DNA of 64,000 nt from Amycolatopsis sp. MtRt-6 (GCF_017308975.1 NZ_JADWPD010000004.1:69901-133900); one strand, 5' to 3'. Numbered from the stretch's first letter, positions 1 to 7,544 are shown. The notes: generated from the letters alone by a model not told the origin. A program made the numbers and translations.

Positions 1-37
1 TGTGTCTTTTCTTGTGGTGGGGCTGGGGGGGTTGGGG

Positions 38-65
38 GGGGGGGGCGGGGCGCCCCGCCCCCCCC
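38..65. terminator. G/C-run palindrome, possible terminator
   Basis: A perfect inverted repeat with 14-bp arms and no loop, made almost only of G (left) and C (right), lies just past the stop codon of the minus-strand cupredoxin gene. The left arm continues a run of 12 G. It could end that transcript, but there is no T-tract, and such G-runs also form other structures or attract sequencing errors. Confidence 0.4.
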
Positions 66-72
66 GCGGGGA

Positions 73-1047
73 TCAGCAGCTCGCCTGGTTGAGCAACGGC
101 GTGAGCACGTTTTCGAGCCACACCGTGTGCGTCTTGATGTACTGGTCGAGGTTCAGCAGGTCGGTCACCTGCTGGCCCAGCGACGTCTCCAGGTGCGCGC
201 TCTTGATGTGCGCGACGATCGGCGCGAGCGTGTCGGTGAGGACCTGGCTACCCGAGCCGTCGAACGCCGGGGCGAGCACCGTTTCCAGCCACACCGTGTG
301 GGTCTTGATGTACTGGTCCAGGTTGAGGATGTCCTGCACCTGCTGACCGGGCGAGGTCTCCAGGTGCGCGCTCTTGATGTGGTCGAGGATCGGCTGCAGG
401 ACCGCCTTCGGCACGCAGGAGCCGCCGCCCGGGGGAGTGGACGGGGCCGGCATCGTGTGGGTGGGCGCCGAGGTCGGGGTGGACGGCGGTGCCGAGGTCG
501 ACGGGGTGCCGGTCGGCGCCGAGCCGGTGACGGTGACCGTGGCCTTCATGTCCGGGTGGATCGAGCAGTAGTACGAGTACTTGCCCGCCTTGGTGAAGGT
601 GTGGCTGAACGTCTGGCCGGTCTGCAGGGTCGGCGAGGTGAACTTCTCCGGCCCGTCGGTGACGACGACGTTGTGCGGCGCGGTGTCGTGGTTGGTCCAC
701 GTCACCGTGTCACCGACGTTGATCGTCAGGTCGGCCGGCGAGAACTTGTAGCCCATGGCTTCGACCGACTTGCCGGACGACGCCGCGGCCGGGGCGGCGG
801 CCCCGCCCGCCTGTTCCTGGACCAGTCCCTGGTAGAGCGGGATGGCCAGGGGGCCCTGCTGGGCCAGCGCGGCGAGGTCGACGTTCGCCGCCTGGCTCGG
901 CGCGGCCTGCTCGGTCTGCCCGCCGCGCAGGGTGGCGAGGCTGAACAGCGCCGCCGCCAGTGCGACGATCGCCACGGCGATCGGCCAGTTCCGCCGTCGC
1001 CGCACCACCTCCGGCTGCTCGGGGGCGGTGGGGGTGGGGTTGTCCAT
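73..1047 (-). CDS. Membrane-anchored cupredoxin with duplicated C-terminal repeat
   Basis: 324 aa. Residues 21-40 are a membrane anchor after an Arg-rich cytoplasmic end. Residues about 93-175 are a plastocyanin-like cupredoxin domain with the type-1 copper ligand set H125, C161, H164 and M167 (CSIHPDM). A Thr/Pro/Ser linker (176-208) leads to two near-identical blocks of about 40 residues (221-260 and 278-317, sharing HIKSAHLETS and DQYIKTHTVWLE). C211 and C324 bracket the repeats and could pair. The start is supported by AAGGAG seven bases upstream. It is the last gene of a minus-strand group with a CopD-like gene, so copper binding or electron transfer at the outer membrane face is likely. 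I do not recognise the repeat domain. Confidence 0.85.
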   Translation of the reverse strand: MDNPTPTAPEQPEVVRRRRNWPIAVAIVALAAALFSLATLRGGQTEQAAPSQAANVDLAALAQQGPLAIPLYQGLVQEQAGGAAAPAAASSGKSVEAMGYKFSPADLTINVGDTVTWTNHDTAPHNVVVTDGPEKFTSPTLQTGQTFSHTFTKAGKYSYYCSIHPDMKATVTVTGSAPTGTPSTSAPPSTPTSAPTHTMPAPSTPPGGGSCVPKAVLQPILDHIKSAHLETSPGQQVQDILNLDQYIKTHTVWLETVLAPAFDGSGSQVLTDTLAPIVAHIKSAHLETSLGQQVTDLLNLDQYIKTHTVWLENVLTPLLNQASC

Positions 1048-1071
1048 CGAGGGACTCCTTTCGCAGGGCGA

Positions 1072-1995
1072 TCAGCGGCCGGGGCTGGCCGTGACGAGGA
1101 AGCTCGCCGCGAGGAGGACCACGAGCACGAGCGTGGTCTCGGCGGCGACGGAATGGACGAAGGGACGGACGGTGCCGGCGTCCCCGCGCAGGACGACGGC
1201 GAAGTCGAGGCGGCGCCCCACCCAGCGGCGGCTGAACTGGGCGGCCAGCAGCACGACGGCGAGCACGCCCAGCTTGACCAGCAGCGTCTGCCCGTAGGAC
1301 GTGCCGAACACCCGGCTGACGCTGCCGACGGTTTGCCACGCGAGCACCACGCCGGCGGCGACCACGACGGCGACCGACGTCATCGCCAGTTTCGAGTAGC
1401 GGGGGATCACCGAGGCGAGCTCTTCGGGGTCACGGCGGGCCAGGACGCCGAAGAGCAGCACGGCCAGGCCACCGATCCACGCCGAAGCGCCCGCCAGGTG
1501 CGCGAAGTCCGCCAGCTGCGTCAGCCACGGCCGGGTGCTCTCCACCGCGTGCCCGGTGAGCCCGGTCGTGCGGAGCAGCCCGACCAGGACCGCGCCGGCC
1601 CCGACCCGCCAGGGCAACGCCGTGGCGGCGTCCCGGCCGCGTTGCAGCAGCCAGGCCAGTACCACCCCGCCGAGCAGCCACAGCAGCGCCCTGGCGAACC
1701 AGATCCGCCCGAACTGGCTGTCGAGGGCCTGGCTGAGCAGATCCCAGCTCAGGAAGTCGCCGGGCGGGCGCTGCGCGGCCCACGCGGCCTGCAGGCCCAG
1801 GCCGGCGAGCGTGCCGAGCAGGCCGAGGACCCAGCCGGTGACCAGCACCGCGCGGGCGCCGCGGTGGCCGGCGCCCGCGGGCCAGAGCACCGCCAGGAAG
1901 AGCAGGCCGCCGGCGAACAGGGTGAGACCGGCGTAGTCGACGGTGCGGGCGAGGACGTACCACGCCTTGACGGGTTCCACCGGCTCACCGTCCAC
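1072..1995 (-). CDS. copD: CopD-family copper-resistance membrane protein
   Basis: 307 aa, with about eight hydrophobic segments along its whole length and a conserved transmembrane His in DFAHLAGASAWIGG, as in the CopD/PcoD domain. Family members are thought to move copper across the inner membrane together with CopC. The upstream Pro-rich gene overlaps it by 11 nt, and a cupredoxin gene follows 24 nt downstream, so the three are probably co-transcribed. copC itself lies divergently across the 2.6-2.97 kb gap. GTG start; no strong Shine-Dalgarno, consistent with translational coupling. The exact start is less certain than the family. Confidence 0.85.
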   Translation of the reverse strand: MDGEPVEPVKAWYVLARTVDYAGLTLFAGGLLFLAVLWPAGAGHRGARAVLVTGWVLGLLGTLAGLGLQAAWAAQRPPGDFLSWDLLSQALDSQFGRIWFARALLWLLGGVVLAWLLQRGRDAATALPWRVGAGAVLVGLLRTTGLTGHAVESTRPWLTQLADFAHLAGASAWIGGLAVLLFGVLARRDPEELASVIPRYSKLAMTSVAVVVAAGVVLAWQTVGSVSRVFGTSYGQTLLVKLGVLAVVLLAAQFSRRWVGRRLDFAVVLRGDAGTVRPFVHSVAAETTLVLVVLLAASFLVTASPGR

Positions 1996-2578
1996 TCGGG
2001 ACGGTGGAGGCCGGCACCATCGCGGGCTCCAGGCCGCCGTCGGTCGTCCGGCAGTAGCCGAGAACGAGCGCGCCGGCCCCGTCCGGCCCGGTCACCCCGA
2101 GCCCGGTGGTGACGGCCCCGAGCAGCGGCAGCCCGCCGACGGTGTCCAGGACCTGTTGCGGCACACCGGGTTGGCACGCCGGCACGTCGGTGCCCGGCGG
2201 CGGGGGCGTGGGCGGGGCCGACGGCGGCGGGGACGAAGGCGGTGGGGAGCCAGGACCGGGGGCGCCCGGATCCGGCACCGGCGCCACGACGCCGCCGTCG
2301 CCGGGCATCGGCGGCATCGGCGCGGCCGGCACGTCGCCCACCGGCAGTGCGGGCAGCGGGGAGGCCGGGCCGCCGGTCGGCAGCCGGCCGGTCGGGATCG
2401 GTTGCGGCGCAGGGGTTTGCGGGGTGACCGGGTGTCCGCCGTCCGCCACGACGGGTGGGGTGGCCGCCGCGGAGCCCGGACGCAGGCCGATGCCGGACGC
2501 GTAGCCGACGACGATGACGACCGCGCCGGCCAGGCTCGCGGCGATGACGTGGTCACGGCGCAGGGCGGGTCCTCGCAC
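1985..2578 (-). CDS. Pro-rich single-pass membrane protein, unknown function
   Basis: 197 aa from a GTG start with GGAGG eight bases upstream; an in-frame TTG 15 nt further up sits inside that ribosome site and is less likely. One membrane segment (about residues 13-31) follows a short charged N-terminus. A long Pro/Gly/Ser-rich stretch (about residues 37-130) leads to a small C-terminal part with two Cys (ACQPG and GYCRT). It looks like an extracytoplasmic domain on a flexible tether. First gene of the minus-strand copper group and overlapping copD. I do not recognise the C-terminal domain; a link with copper is inferred from context only. Confidence 0.7.
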   Translation of the reverse strand: MRGPALRRDHVIAASLAGAVVIVVGYASGIGLRPGSAAATPPVVADGGHPVTPQTPAPQPIPTGRLPTGGPASPLPALPVGDVPAAPMPPMPGDGGVVAPVPDPGAPGPGSPPPSSPPPSAPPTPPPPGTDVPACQPGVPQQVLDTVGGLPLLGAVTTGLGVTGPDGAGALVLGYCRTTDGGLEPAMVPASTVPSGR

Positions 2579-2968
2579 GGTTTCGTCCTCCAAAGAACGG
2601 GAATGCGCTTCCCGGAAAGGGTTCTCGGGTAATTCCGGAGCAGTGGGGAAAGAGCGGGATGTGGGAGCAATAAACCAGCCGGCACGTTTCGCGGGGTGAT
2701 CCTCACGTGAAGGACAGGTAAAGTCGAGCGGGGCGCGGTCGGGGCGCAGCGGTGAGAAGCTGGGCCGAAAGCCGGTTCTGCTGGGCTGTTCGGGTGACCG
2801 GCGGTGCCGACCGCCGGGCTAGCTGCCCGATTTGTCCGTTTACCGGGCCGGGCTCCGCGGCGGCGGTGAGAATTGGTTAACACAGGCGTTTCACGGCCTT
2901 CCGCCGTGGCGCCGGATCCGCTCGCTACGGTTCCGCTCGTCGCTCGAATTCCCAGAAGGCGAGGAACC
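2579..2968. other. Divergent intergenic region of the copper genes
   Basis: About 390 nt between the Pro-rich membrane protein gene (minus) and copC (plus). It must hold both promoters. I see a TCACGTGA palindrome at 2703-2710 and an AT-richer patch near 2668-2680, but no convincing sigma-70 or GGGTAT-type promoter and no clear CsoR or CueR operator. No credible ORF is present. Confidence 0.4.
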
Positions 2969-3505
2969 ATGACTTCCCGCTGGTCATTCCCGGTCCGCGT
3001 CGCCGCCGCGCTGGCGGCCGCCGGCGCCGCGGCCCTGCTGTGCGCGCCCGCCGCGGCCGCGCACAGCGTCCTGGTGTCCAGTTCGCCGGCCGCGGGCGCG
3101 TCGGTCGCCACGGGCCCGGCCGAGGCGGTGCTCGAGTTCAACGAGCAGGTGGAGAACCGGTTCACCGAGCTCGCGGTGCTCGGGCCCGACGGGACTTCGC
3201 ATTGGGAGTCCGGTCCGGCGTCCGTTGTGGACGGCAAGGTCTCCGCGCCGCTGCGCCCGCTCGGCCCGGCCGGCGCCTACACCATCCGGTACCGCGTCAC
3301 CTCCGCCGACGGCCACCCGGTCTCCGGCACCATCCCGTTCCGGCTCACCGTGGCGGGCCCGGGCGCCGCGGTGCCCGCCGTCGCGGCGGTCGCGCACCAG
3401 GACGGCGACGGCCCGGTACCGCTGTGGCCGTGGATCGCCGGGGGCGCGGTCCTGCTCGGCACCGGGTTCGCGGTGGCCCGGCGCCTCGGCCGCGCGGACG
3501 CTTGA
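2969..3505 (+). CDS. copC: CopC-domain copper-binding protein
   Basis: 178 aa. The start is the ATG preceded by AGGCGAGGAACC; an in-frame ATG at 2873 lacks this site and would disrupt the signal peptide. Residues 1-30 are a Sec signal peptide ending AAA, giving a mature protein that begins with His (HSVLVSSSPAAGA). With the later SADGHPVSG motif this matches the Cu(II) site of CopC (N-terminal His plus Asp/His). A C-terminal membrane helix (about residues 153-172) with a short basic tail anchors the domain outside the cell. It stands divergent from copD and probably hands copper to it. Confidence 0.9.
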   Translation: MTSRWSFPVRVAAALAAAGAAALLCAPAAAAHSVLVSSSPAAGASVATGPAEAVLEFNEQVENRFTELAVLGPDGTSHWESGPASVVDGKVSAPLRPLGPAGAYTIRYRVTSADGHPVSGTIPFRLTVAGPGAAVPAVAAVAHQDGDGPVPLWPWIAGGAVLLGTGFAVARRLGRADA

Positions 3506-3525
3506 AGCCGTGACCGGGCGGGTAT
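3500..3525 (+). promoter_or_regulatory. SigF/SigB-type promoter (degenerate -35)
   Basis: A GGGTAT -10 (3520-3525) lies with GCTT 16 nt upstream. The -35 is a weak match to GTTT. The -10 ends 9 nt before the ATG at 3535, inside the 30-nt gap after copC. Confidence 0.5.
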
Positions 3526-3534
3526 CCCGGGCCC

Positions 3535-3873
3535 ATGACGAACCTCGACGACACCACGACCGCGAAGCTCGACGAATTCGTGCTCGCCCGGCTCGCGGAG
3601 GACGAAGAGCGCGTCCGGGCGGGGGAACTGCCGCTGATCGACGAGGCCGAACGGCGCGGGCGGCTGCGGATCATGTACGCCGACGACGGCGACGGCCTGC
3701 TGCTCGCCGGCGGGCCGGTCGAGGCGATGGAGGACCGGCACCCGGTGCCGTTCGCCGAGAAGGCCGAGTTCCTGCGCCGCGAGATCCGCGACGCCCACGA
3801 CGACGCGTCCGTCAAGCTCATCGCGTCCGTGTACGAAGCCCACCCCGACTGGCGCGACGAGTGGCGCCCGTGA
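3535..3873 (+). CDS. DUF6221-like protein
   Basis: 112 aa, acidic and soluble, with no signal peptide or membrane segment. The N-terminal LDEFVLARLAEDEERVR and C-terminal VKLIASVYEAHPDWRDEW resemble DUF6221, a small actinobacterial family of unknown function. The start codon sits nine bases after a GGGTAT element, so translation is probably leaderless; no ribosome site is visible. A phosphoribosyltransferase-like gene follows 4 nt downstream. No function is offered. Confidence 0.75.
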   Translation: MTNLDDTTTAKLDEFVLARLAEDEERVRAGELPLIDEAERRGRLRIMYADDGDGLLLAGGPVEAMEDRHPVPFAEKAEFLRREIRDAHDDASVKLIASVYEAHPDWRDEWRP

Positions 3874-3877
3874 CCTG

Positions 3878-4540
3878 ATGCCCGCGTGGGAGGCCCGTCC
3901 GCGCGTCTTCGCCGACCGCGAGGACGGCGGCCGCCGGCTCGCGGGCGAGCTGCGGGGCCGCCGGTGGGCCGACCCGCTGGTGCTCGGGCTCGCCCGCGGC
4001 GGGGTGCCGGTGGCCGCCGTCGTCGCCCAGCGGCTCGGTGCCGAGCTCGACGTGGCGGTCGCCCGCAAGATCGGCGCGCCGGGCCACCGCGAGTACGGCG
4101 TCGGCGCGGTCACGCCGGACGGCCCGGCGATCTACGACGAGGCCGGCCTGCGAGCCCTGAAGCTGACTGCCGCGCGGATGGCGCGGGCCGAAAGCCGCGA
4201 ACGGGCCGAGGCGCGCCGGCGGCTCGCGCGGTACCGCGCCGGCCGGGAGCCGCCCGGTGTCACCGGCCGTGACGTCCTCCTCGTCGACGACGGCCTCGCC
4301 ACCGGCGTCACCGCGACGGCGGCGCTGCGGGAGGTCCGCGTGGCCCGGCCCCGGACGCTCGTCTTCGCCGCGCCGGTCGCCGCCCCGGGCGCGGCGGCGC
4401 GGGTGCGGCTGGAAGCCGACGACGTCGTCTGCGTCGCCGAGCCGCGGGGATTTCGCGCGGTCGGCCAGTGGTACGCCGATTTCCGCCAGCTGGGTGACGA
4501 CGATGTCCTTGACCTGCTCGGCCGGGGCGCGTCGGGTTGA
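3878..4540 (+). CDS. Phosphoribosyltransferase-family protein
   Basis: 220 aa. The type I phosphoribosyltransferase fold is indicated by the PRPP-binding loop VLLVDDGLATGVTA (residues 133-146) and by the upstream LGLARGGVPVA segment (37-47). Related stand-alone domains are common in actinobacteria, some under dormancy or stress control, but their base substrate is mostly unknown. It is probably co-transcribed with the preceding 112-aa gene. I cannot assign a nucleobase from sequence, so a salvage role is only a family-level guess. Confidence 0.8.
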   Translation: MPAWEARPRVFADREDGGRRLAGELRGRRWADPLVLGLARGGVPVAAVVAQRLGAELDVAVARKIGAPGHREYGVGAVTPDGPAIYDEAGLRALKLTAARMARAESRERAEARRRLARYRAGREPPGVTGRDVLLVDDGLATGVTATAALREVRVARPRTLVFAAPVAAPGAAARVRLEADDVVCVAEPRGFRAVGQWYADFRQLGDDDVLDLLGRGASG

Positions 4541-4560
4541 CCTGATGGGTGATGGGGTAT
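4536..4560 (+). promoter_or_regulatory. SigF/SigB-type promoter
   Basis: GTTG (4536-4539), a 15-nt spacer, then GGGTAT (4555-4560). The -35 overlaps the stop codon of the phosphoribosyltransferase gene. The next start codon is 38 nt downstream with its own ribosome site. Confidence 0.65.
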
Positions 4561-4598
4561 CACCCGTTGGGGCCACCGACCGGAGGGGCGGGAGCGGG

Positions 4599-5021
4599 AT
4601 GAGTGAACGGGACGGGCTCGGCGCGGCGGCGCGCGGGCTGCGGCAGTACCTGCTGGCCGTCGCGGCCAGGCTGGACGCGCCCGCCTGGTTCTGCGAGGTG
4701 GACGTCCCGGCGGGGGCGTACCTCGCGCTGGAGCGGCGGCTCGCCCGCTTCCCGGACCACGAGCTGGCACTGATGTGGGACGAACGTGACGGCTGGTCGG
4801 CGGCCGTCGAGACGGCGACCGGCGACGAGGTCATCGTGCTCGCCTACCTCGGCGAGGACGTCCTGCCGGCCCCGGAAGCCGTCGTGGCGTTCGTGACGGG
4901 CCTGTACGGCGAGAACTACCCAGGGCGGCCGGATCCACCGGACTTCCGCAGACCCGGCACCGCGGACGGCTTCGACGAGCGGCTGGCGGCGTACGCCGGG
5001 GACCCGGTCGGGCAAGCCTGA
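4599..5021 (+). CDS. DUF6292-like protein
   Basis: 140 aa from the ATG preceded by GGAGCGGG. Soluble. The pattern ARGLRQYLLAVAARL ... AYLALERRLARFPDHELALMWDERDGWSAAVET resembles DUF6292, a small family common in Pseudonocardiaceae and of unknown function. Upstream in-frame codons would extend it back through the promoter and the phosphoribosyltransferase gene in another frame, so they are rejected. It has its own stress-type promoter and converges on the glyoxalase-like gene with a 1-nt gap. Confidence 0.75.
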   Translation: MSERDGLGAAARGLRQYLLAVAARLDAPAWFCEVDVPAGAYLALERRLARFPDHELALMWDERDGWSAAVETATGDEVIVLAYLGEDVLPAPEAVVAFVTGLYGENYPGRPDPPDFRRPGTADGFDERLAAYAGDPVGQA

Positions 5022-5022
5022 A

Positions 5023-5385
5023 TCAGCGGGGCGGGAGCACGCAGAACTCGTTTCCCTCCGGGTCCGCGAGCACGACCCACGGGTCGTCGGCCGGGTCGTC
5101 GATGACCTTCGCGCCGAGCATCACCAGGCGCTCGACCTCCGCCCGCTGGTCCAGGTCCACCGGGGCCAGGTCCAGGTGCAGCCGGTTCTTGACCGTCTTC
5201 TCCTCGGGGACCGGCTGGAACAGCAGCGCCGGACCGCCGGGGATCTCGACCTGGCGGTAGGTGAGCCCGTGGGAGTCGGTCCACGTGCGGGTCTTCGGAC
5301 TGCCGAGCACCGCGGACCAGAACTCGGCGAGCAGGTCCGGCTGACGGCAGTCGACCGTCACGGCGAGCATGCGCGCGGCGGTCAT
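5023..5385 (-). CDS. VOC (glyoxalase-like) domain protein
   Basis: 120 aa. A single VOC/glyoxalase-like fold: VDCRQPDLLAEFWSAVLG at the start, LHLDLAP in the middle, and DPWVVLADPEGNEFCVLPP at the end, as in the small actinobacterial Glyoxalase_6 group. Substrate unknown. ATGA overlap with the 142-aa gene upstream, so translation is coupled. Last gene of a three-gene stress operon. A homologue of the same type lies at 36855. Confidence 0.85.
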   Translation of the reverse strand: MTAARMLAVTVDCRQPDLLAEFWSAVLGSPKTRTWTDSHGLTYRQVEIPGGPALLFQPVPEEKTVKNRLHLDLAPVDLDQRAEVERLVMLGAKVIDDPADDPWVVLADPEGNEFCVLPPR

Positions 5386-5810
5386 GACGCCGCCACGATC
5401 CGGGTGATGGCCTCGGCGACCAGCTCCGGTTCGGACACCGTCACCGTCAGCCCGGGGTGGCGGATCCACCCCTGCGGGTCGATGCCCCGCACCGGTTCCC
5501 GGAACCGGAGGCACACGCCGCCCCGCGTCGTCGTGCCGAAGGTCAGACCCCGGTCGGCGAGGGAAAGCCGGACACCGAAGACGCGAAAAGCGCGGTACGG
5601 GCCGGTCGCTTCCGCCCCGGCCAGGTTGCTCAGCGGGGTCTCGACCAGCCACGGCCCGAACCGGACGCGCAGGCCGGCGGCGTCGAGTTCGAGGCCGGCG
5701 CGCGGACCCAGGATCCGGCGCAGCCACCCGGGACCGGCGAACTCCGCGTGGAGCCGGTGGTGCACGACGACGGTGGGGTCACCCACCGCCGCCGTTTCGC
5801 TCGTCGTCAT
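5382..5810 (-). CDS. Conserved hypothetical protein, possibly PH-like beta fold
   Basis: 142 aa, no signal peptide or membrane helix. The mid-region (RVRFGPWLVETPLSNLAGAE ... RLSLADRGLTFGTTTRGGVCLRF) alternates hydrophobic residues like a beta-rich fold, and similar proteins of unknown role occur in mycobacteria and relatives. Both ends are coupled by ATGA overlaps, to the 55-aa gene upstream and the glyoxalase-like gene downstream. I do not recognise a functional family. Confidence 0.7.
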   Translation of the reverse strand: MTTSETAAVGDPTVVVHHRLHAEFAGPGWLRRILGPRAGLELDAAGLRVRFGPWLVETPLSNLAGAEATGPYRAFRVFGVRLSLADRGLTFGTTTRGGVCLRFREPVRGIDPQGWIRHPGLTVTVSEPELVAEAITRIVAAS

Positions 5811-5974
5811 GCGCCGCCGCCCAACGGCGGGACTTCCGGCTCGTCGTCGGCCGGGAGCTCCGGGTCGCGCCAGTCCTCGGCGCGGGACGGGCCGTTGCCC
5901 TGCAGGGTCCCGCGCAGCTCGGATTTCATCGCGTCGTCCTCCCGGGGCGAATGCCGGTCGCTTTCGCGGTGCAT
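5807..5974 (-). CDS. Small hydrophilic stress-operon protein
   Basis: 55 aa, beginning MHRESDRHSPREDDAMKSE and ending in a Pro/Glu/Asp-rich tail. It has almost no hydrophobic core, so it is probably disordered. Evidence that it is real: AAGGAGG seven bases before the ATG, a perfect GTTT-N15-GGGTAG promoter just upstream, and an ATGA overlap with the next gene. First gene of a three-gene operon. Function unknown. Confidence 0.7.
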   Translation of the reverse strand: MHRESDRHSPREDDAMKSELRGTLQGNGPSRAEDWRDPELPADDEPEVPPLGGGA

Positions 5975-6005
5975 GGAACCTCCTTCACGCGGTGCTCTTT
6001 CCCGG

Positions 6006-6030
6006 CTACCCGGTGGCGGCCCGCCGAAAC
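6006..6030 (-). promoter_or_regulatory. SigF/SigB-type promoter
   Basis: On the minus strand, GTTT (6027-6030), a 15-nt spacer and GGGTAG (6006-6011). It lies 31 nt upstream of the 55-aa gene and drives the three-gene minus operon ending at 5023. Confidence 0.75.
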
Positions 6031-6037
6031 GCCATGA

Positions 6038-6475
6038 TCACCGCGAGCGCGCGGCGGCCCGGTTGACCGCCCGTGCGGCGACGATCCCGAGCACCAGCCC
6101 GGCGACGGCGGTCAGCCCGTGCAGCCAGTTGTCCGCCCAGTTCAGGTTGATCGGGTCTTCGGGGTTGACGAGCGAGGTGGCGAGGATGCCGTACGCGGTC
6201 ATCCCGGTGAAGCCGACGAACAGCACCCAGCAGTAGATGATCGCCCCGGTGCGGCGGGTCGCGGCGAGCAGCCCGAGCACGCCGACCGCCGTGTGGACGA
6301 GGTTGAGCAGCGGGGTCACGCTGAAGATCCAGACCGCGCGGCTGGTCTCGTGCCCGACGTCGGCGGTCTCCGGGGTGAGGAACCCGGCGATCCCCAGCGC
6401 GAGGTAGAGCAGCCCGAGGACGGCGACGACCGGCCGGAGCCAGGACGCCGGGAAACGGGTTTCGGCGGAAGACAT
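6038..6475 (-). CDS. DUF4383 membrane protein
   Basis: 145 aa with four predicted membrane segments (near residues 13-31, 46-69, 77-98 and 115-135). The segments SVTPLLNLVHTAVGVLGL and DNWLHGLTAVAGLVLG carry the two spaced His/Asn motifs typical of DUF4383. The family is common in actinobacteria, often in stress regulons, with unknown function. Start chosen at the ATG preceded by GGAGAACCCC; an upstream ATG would place the promoter inside the gene. Single-gene unit. Confidence 0.85.
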   Translation of the reverse strand: MSSAETRFPASWLRPVVAVLGLLYLALGIAGFLTPETADVGHETSRAVWIFSVTPLLNLVHTAVGVLGLLAATRRTGAIIYCWVLFVGFTGMTAYGILATSLVNPEDPINLNWADNWLHGLTAVAGLVLGIVAARAVNRAAARSR

Positions 6476-6501
6476 GGGGTTCTCCTTCCCTCCCTGGCCG
6501 G

Positions 6502-6526
6502 ATACCCCGTCACGGGTGCGGAAAAC
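6502..6526 (-). promoter_or_regulatory. SigF/SigB-type promoter, perfect match
   Basis: Minus strand: GTTT (6523-6526), 15-nt spacer, GGGTAT (6502-6507). It lies 26 nt upstream of the DUF4383 start and is one of the clearest examples in the window. Confidence 0.8.
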
Positions 6527-6540
6527 GGACAAGTGGAAAG

Positions 6541-6575
6541 GGCCGGACGGCGGGCTGGGGAGCCGCCGTCCGGCC
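6541..6575. terminator. Hairpin between SDR and DUF4383 genes
   Basis: Perfect 13-bp arms (GGCCGGACGGCGG and its complement) around a 9-nt loop. It lies downstream of the minus-strand SDR gene and just upstream of the next promoter, the expected place for a terminator. No T-tract. A direct repeat of GTCTCAGGGGGA lies nearby at about 6624-6650. Confidence 0.55.
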
Positions 6576-6641
6576 CTTGGCCGGGACCCGCGCCGGTCCC
6601 TGCAACCAGGACGCGGGCCCCTGGTCTCAGGGGGAACAGTC

Positions 6642-7466
6642 TCAGGGGGAGCGCCAGTCGTGACCGCGGTAGGCGGTCCCGTGCTGGGCTCCCATCAGCA
6701 GCAGGCCGCCGTCGACGACGAGCGACGCGCCGGTGATGTAGCCGGCCGCCGGGGTCGCCAGGAACGCGACCGCGGCCGCCACCTCGGCCGCGTGGCCGGG
6801 GCGGCCGAGCGGAATACCGGGCCGGTCCTGCTCGCGCGGGTCGGCGTCGGTCTGGCCCGTCATCGGCGTCGAGATCTCGCCCGGGGCCACGGAGTTCACG
6901 GTGATGCCGTGCTCGGCCAGCTCCAGCGCGAGCACCTGGGTCAGCGCGCCCGCCCCGGCCTTCGCGGCGCAGTAGGGCGCGGCGCCGACGCGGGGCACGT
7001 GTTCGTGGACGCTGGTGATCGTGATGATCCGGCCGCCGCGGCCGGCGTCGATCATGTGGCGCGCCGCGCGTTGCGAAAGCAGGAAGACGCCGTCGAGGTC
7101 GACGTCGAGAACTTGGTGCCACTTTTCGTAGTCGAGGTCGATCGCGAGTTCGCTGCTGCCGGTGCCCGAGCAGTTGACCAGGACGTCGATGCCGCCCAGG
7201 TCGTCGGCGAACGCGTCGACGACGTCGGCGGCGCCGGGCAGCTCGGTCAGGTCGAGCTGCCGGACGTGCGCGGCCACGCCGTGCGAACGGGCCTCGGCCG
7301 CGGTCTTCTCGGCGCCGTCGGCGTCGGAGTGGTAGGTGAGGCCGACGTCCAGGCCGCCGCCGGCGAGGGCGGCCACGACCGCGCGGCCGATGCCGGAGTC
7401 TGCGCCGGTGACGACGGCGCGCCGCGGCGAAGCGGCTTCGGCGGGCAGGGGCGCCGGGAGCGACAC
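6642..7466 (-). CDS. SDR-family oxidoreductase
   Basis: 274 aa from the GTG with AAGGAG eight bases upstream (an ATG 33 nt further up is less likely). Classical short-chain dehydrogenase: cofactor motif TGADSGIGRA, NCSG in place of the usual NNAG, catalytic Ser in TITSVHEHVP and YCAAK as the Tyr-x3-Lys pair, then VNSVAPGEISTPM and a C-terminal TGASLVVDGG. It most resembles the glucose-dehydrogenase and stress-protein branch, but the substrate is not predictable. Divergent from the exopolyphosphatase-like gene. Confidence 0.9.
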   Translation of the reverse strand: MSLPAPLPAEAASPRRAVVTGADSGIGRAVVAALAGGGLDVGLTYHSDADGAEKTAAEARSHGVAAHVRQLDLTELPGAADVVDAFADDLGGIDVLVNCSGTGSSELAIDLDYEKWHQVLDVDLDGVFLLSQRAARHMIDAGRGGRIITITSVHEHVPRVGAAPYCAAKAGAGALTQVLALELAEHGITVNSVAPGEISTPMTGQTDADPREQDRPGIPLGRPGHAAEVAAAVAFLATPAAGYITGASLVVDGGLLLMGAQHGTAYRGHDWRSP

Positions 7467-7492
7467 GGGCTTCTCCTTTCGTTCCCGGTCGG

Positions 7493-7517
7493 CTACCACC
7501 CCCGCCGGGGACTAAAC
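7493..7517 (-). promoter_or_regulatory. SigF/SigB-type promoter (weak -10)
   Basis: Minus strand: GTTT (7514-7517), 15-nt spacer, TGGTAG. The -35 is perfect and the -10 departs from GGGTAN at the first base. It serves the SDR gene. Confidence 0.5.
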
Positions 7518-7529
7518 GCGGTCGCCGCG

Positions 7530-7535
7530 GGGTAT
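7530..7535 (+). promoter_or_regulatory. GGGTAT -10 element
   Basis: GGGTAT nine bases before the ATG of the exopolyphosphatase-like gene. No GTTT-like -35 is found at 15-17 nt, so it is supported mainly by its position and by the neighbouring sites. Confidence 0.45.
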
Positions 7536-7544
7536 TCCGCTCCG

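Noticed and set aside
127..2112. A 661-codon plus-strand reading frame over the copper genes
   Set aside because: It is opposite to three convincing minus-strand genes. Its product is Arg/Gly/Ala-rich without domains, as expected from the reverse frame of G+C-rich coding DNA.
2703..2710. TCACGTGA palindrome as a copper operator
   Set aside because: Short palindromes occur by chance; it does not resemble CsoR or CueR sites and is not repeated.
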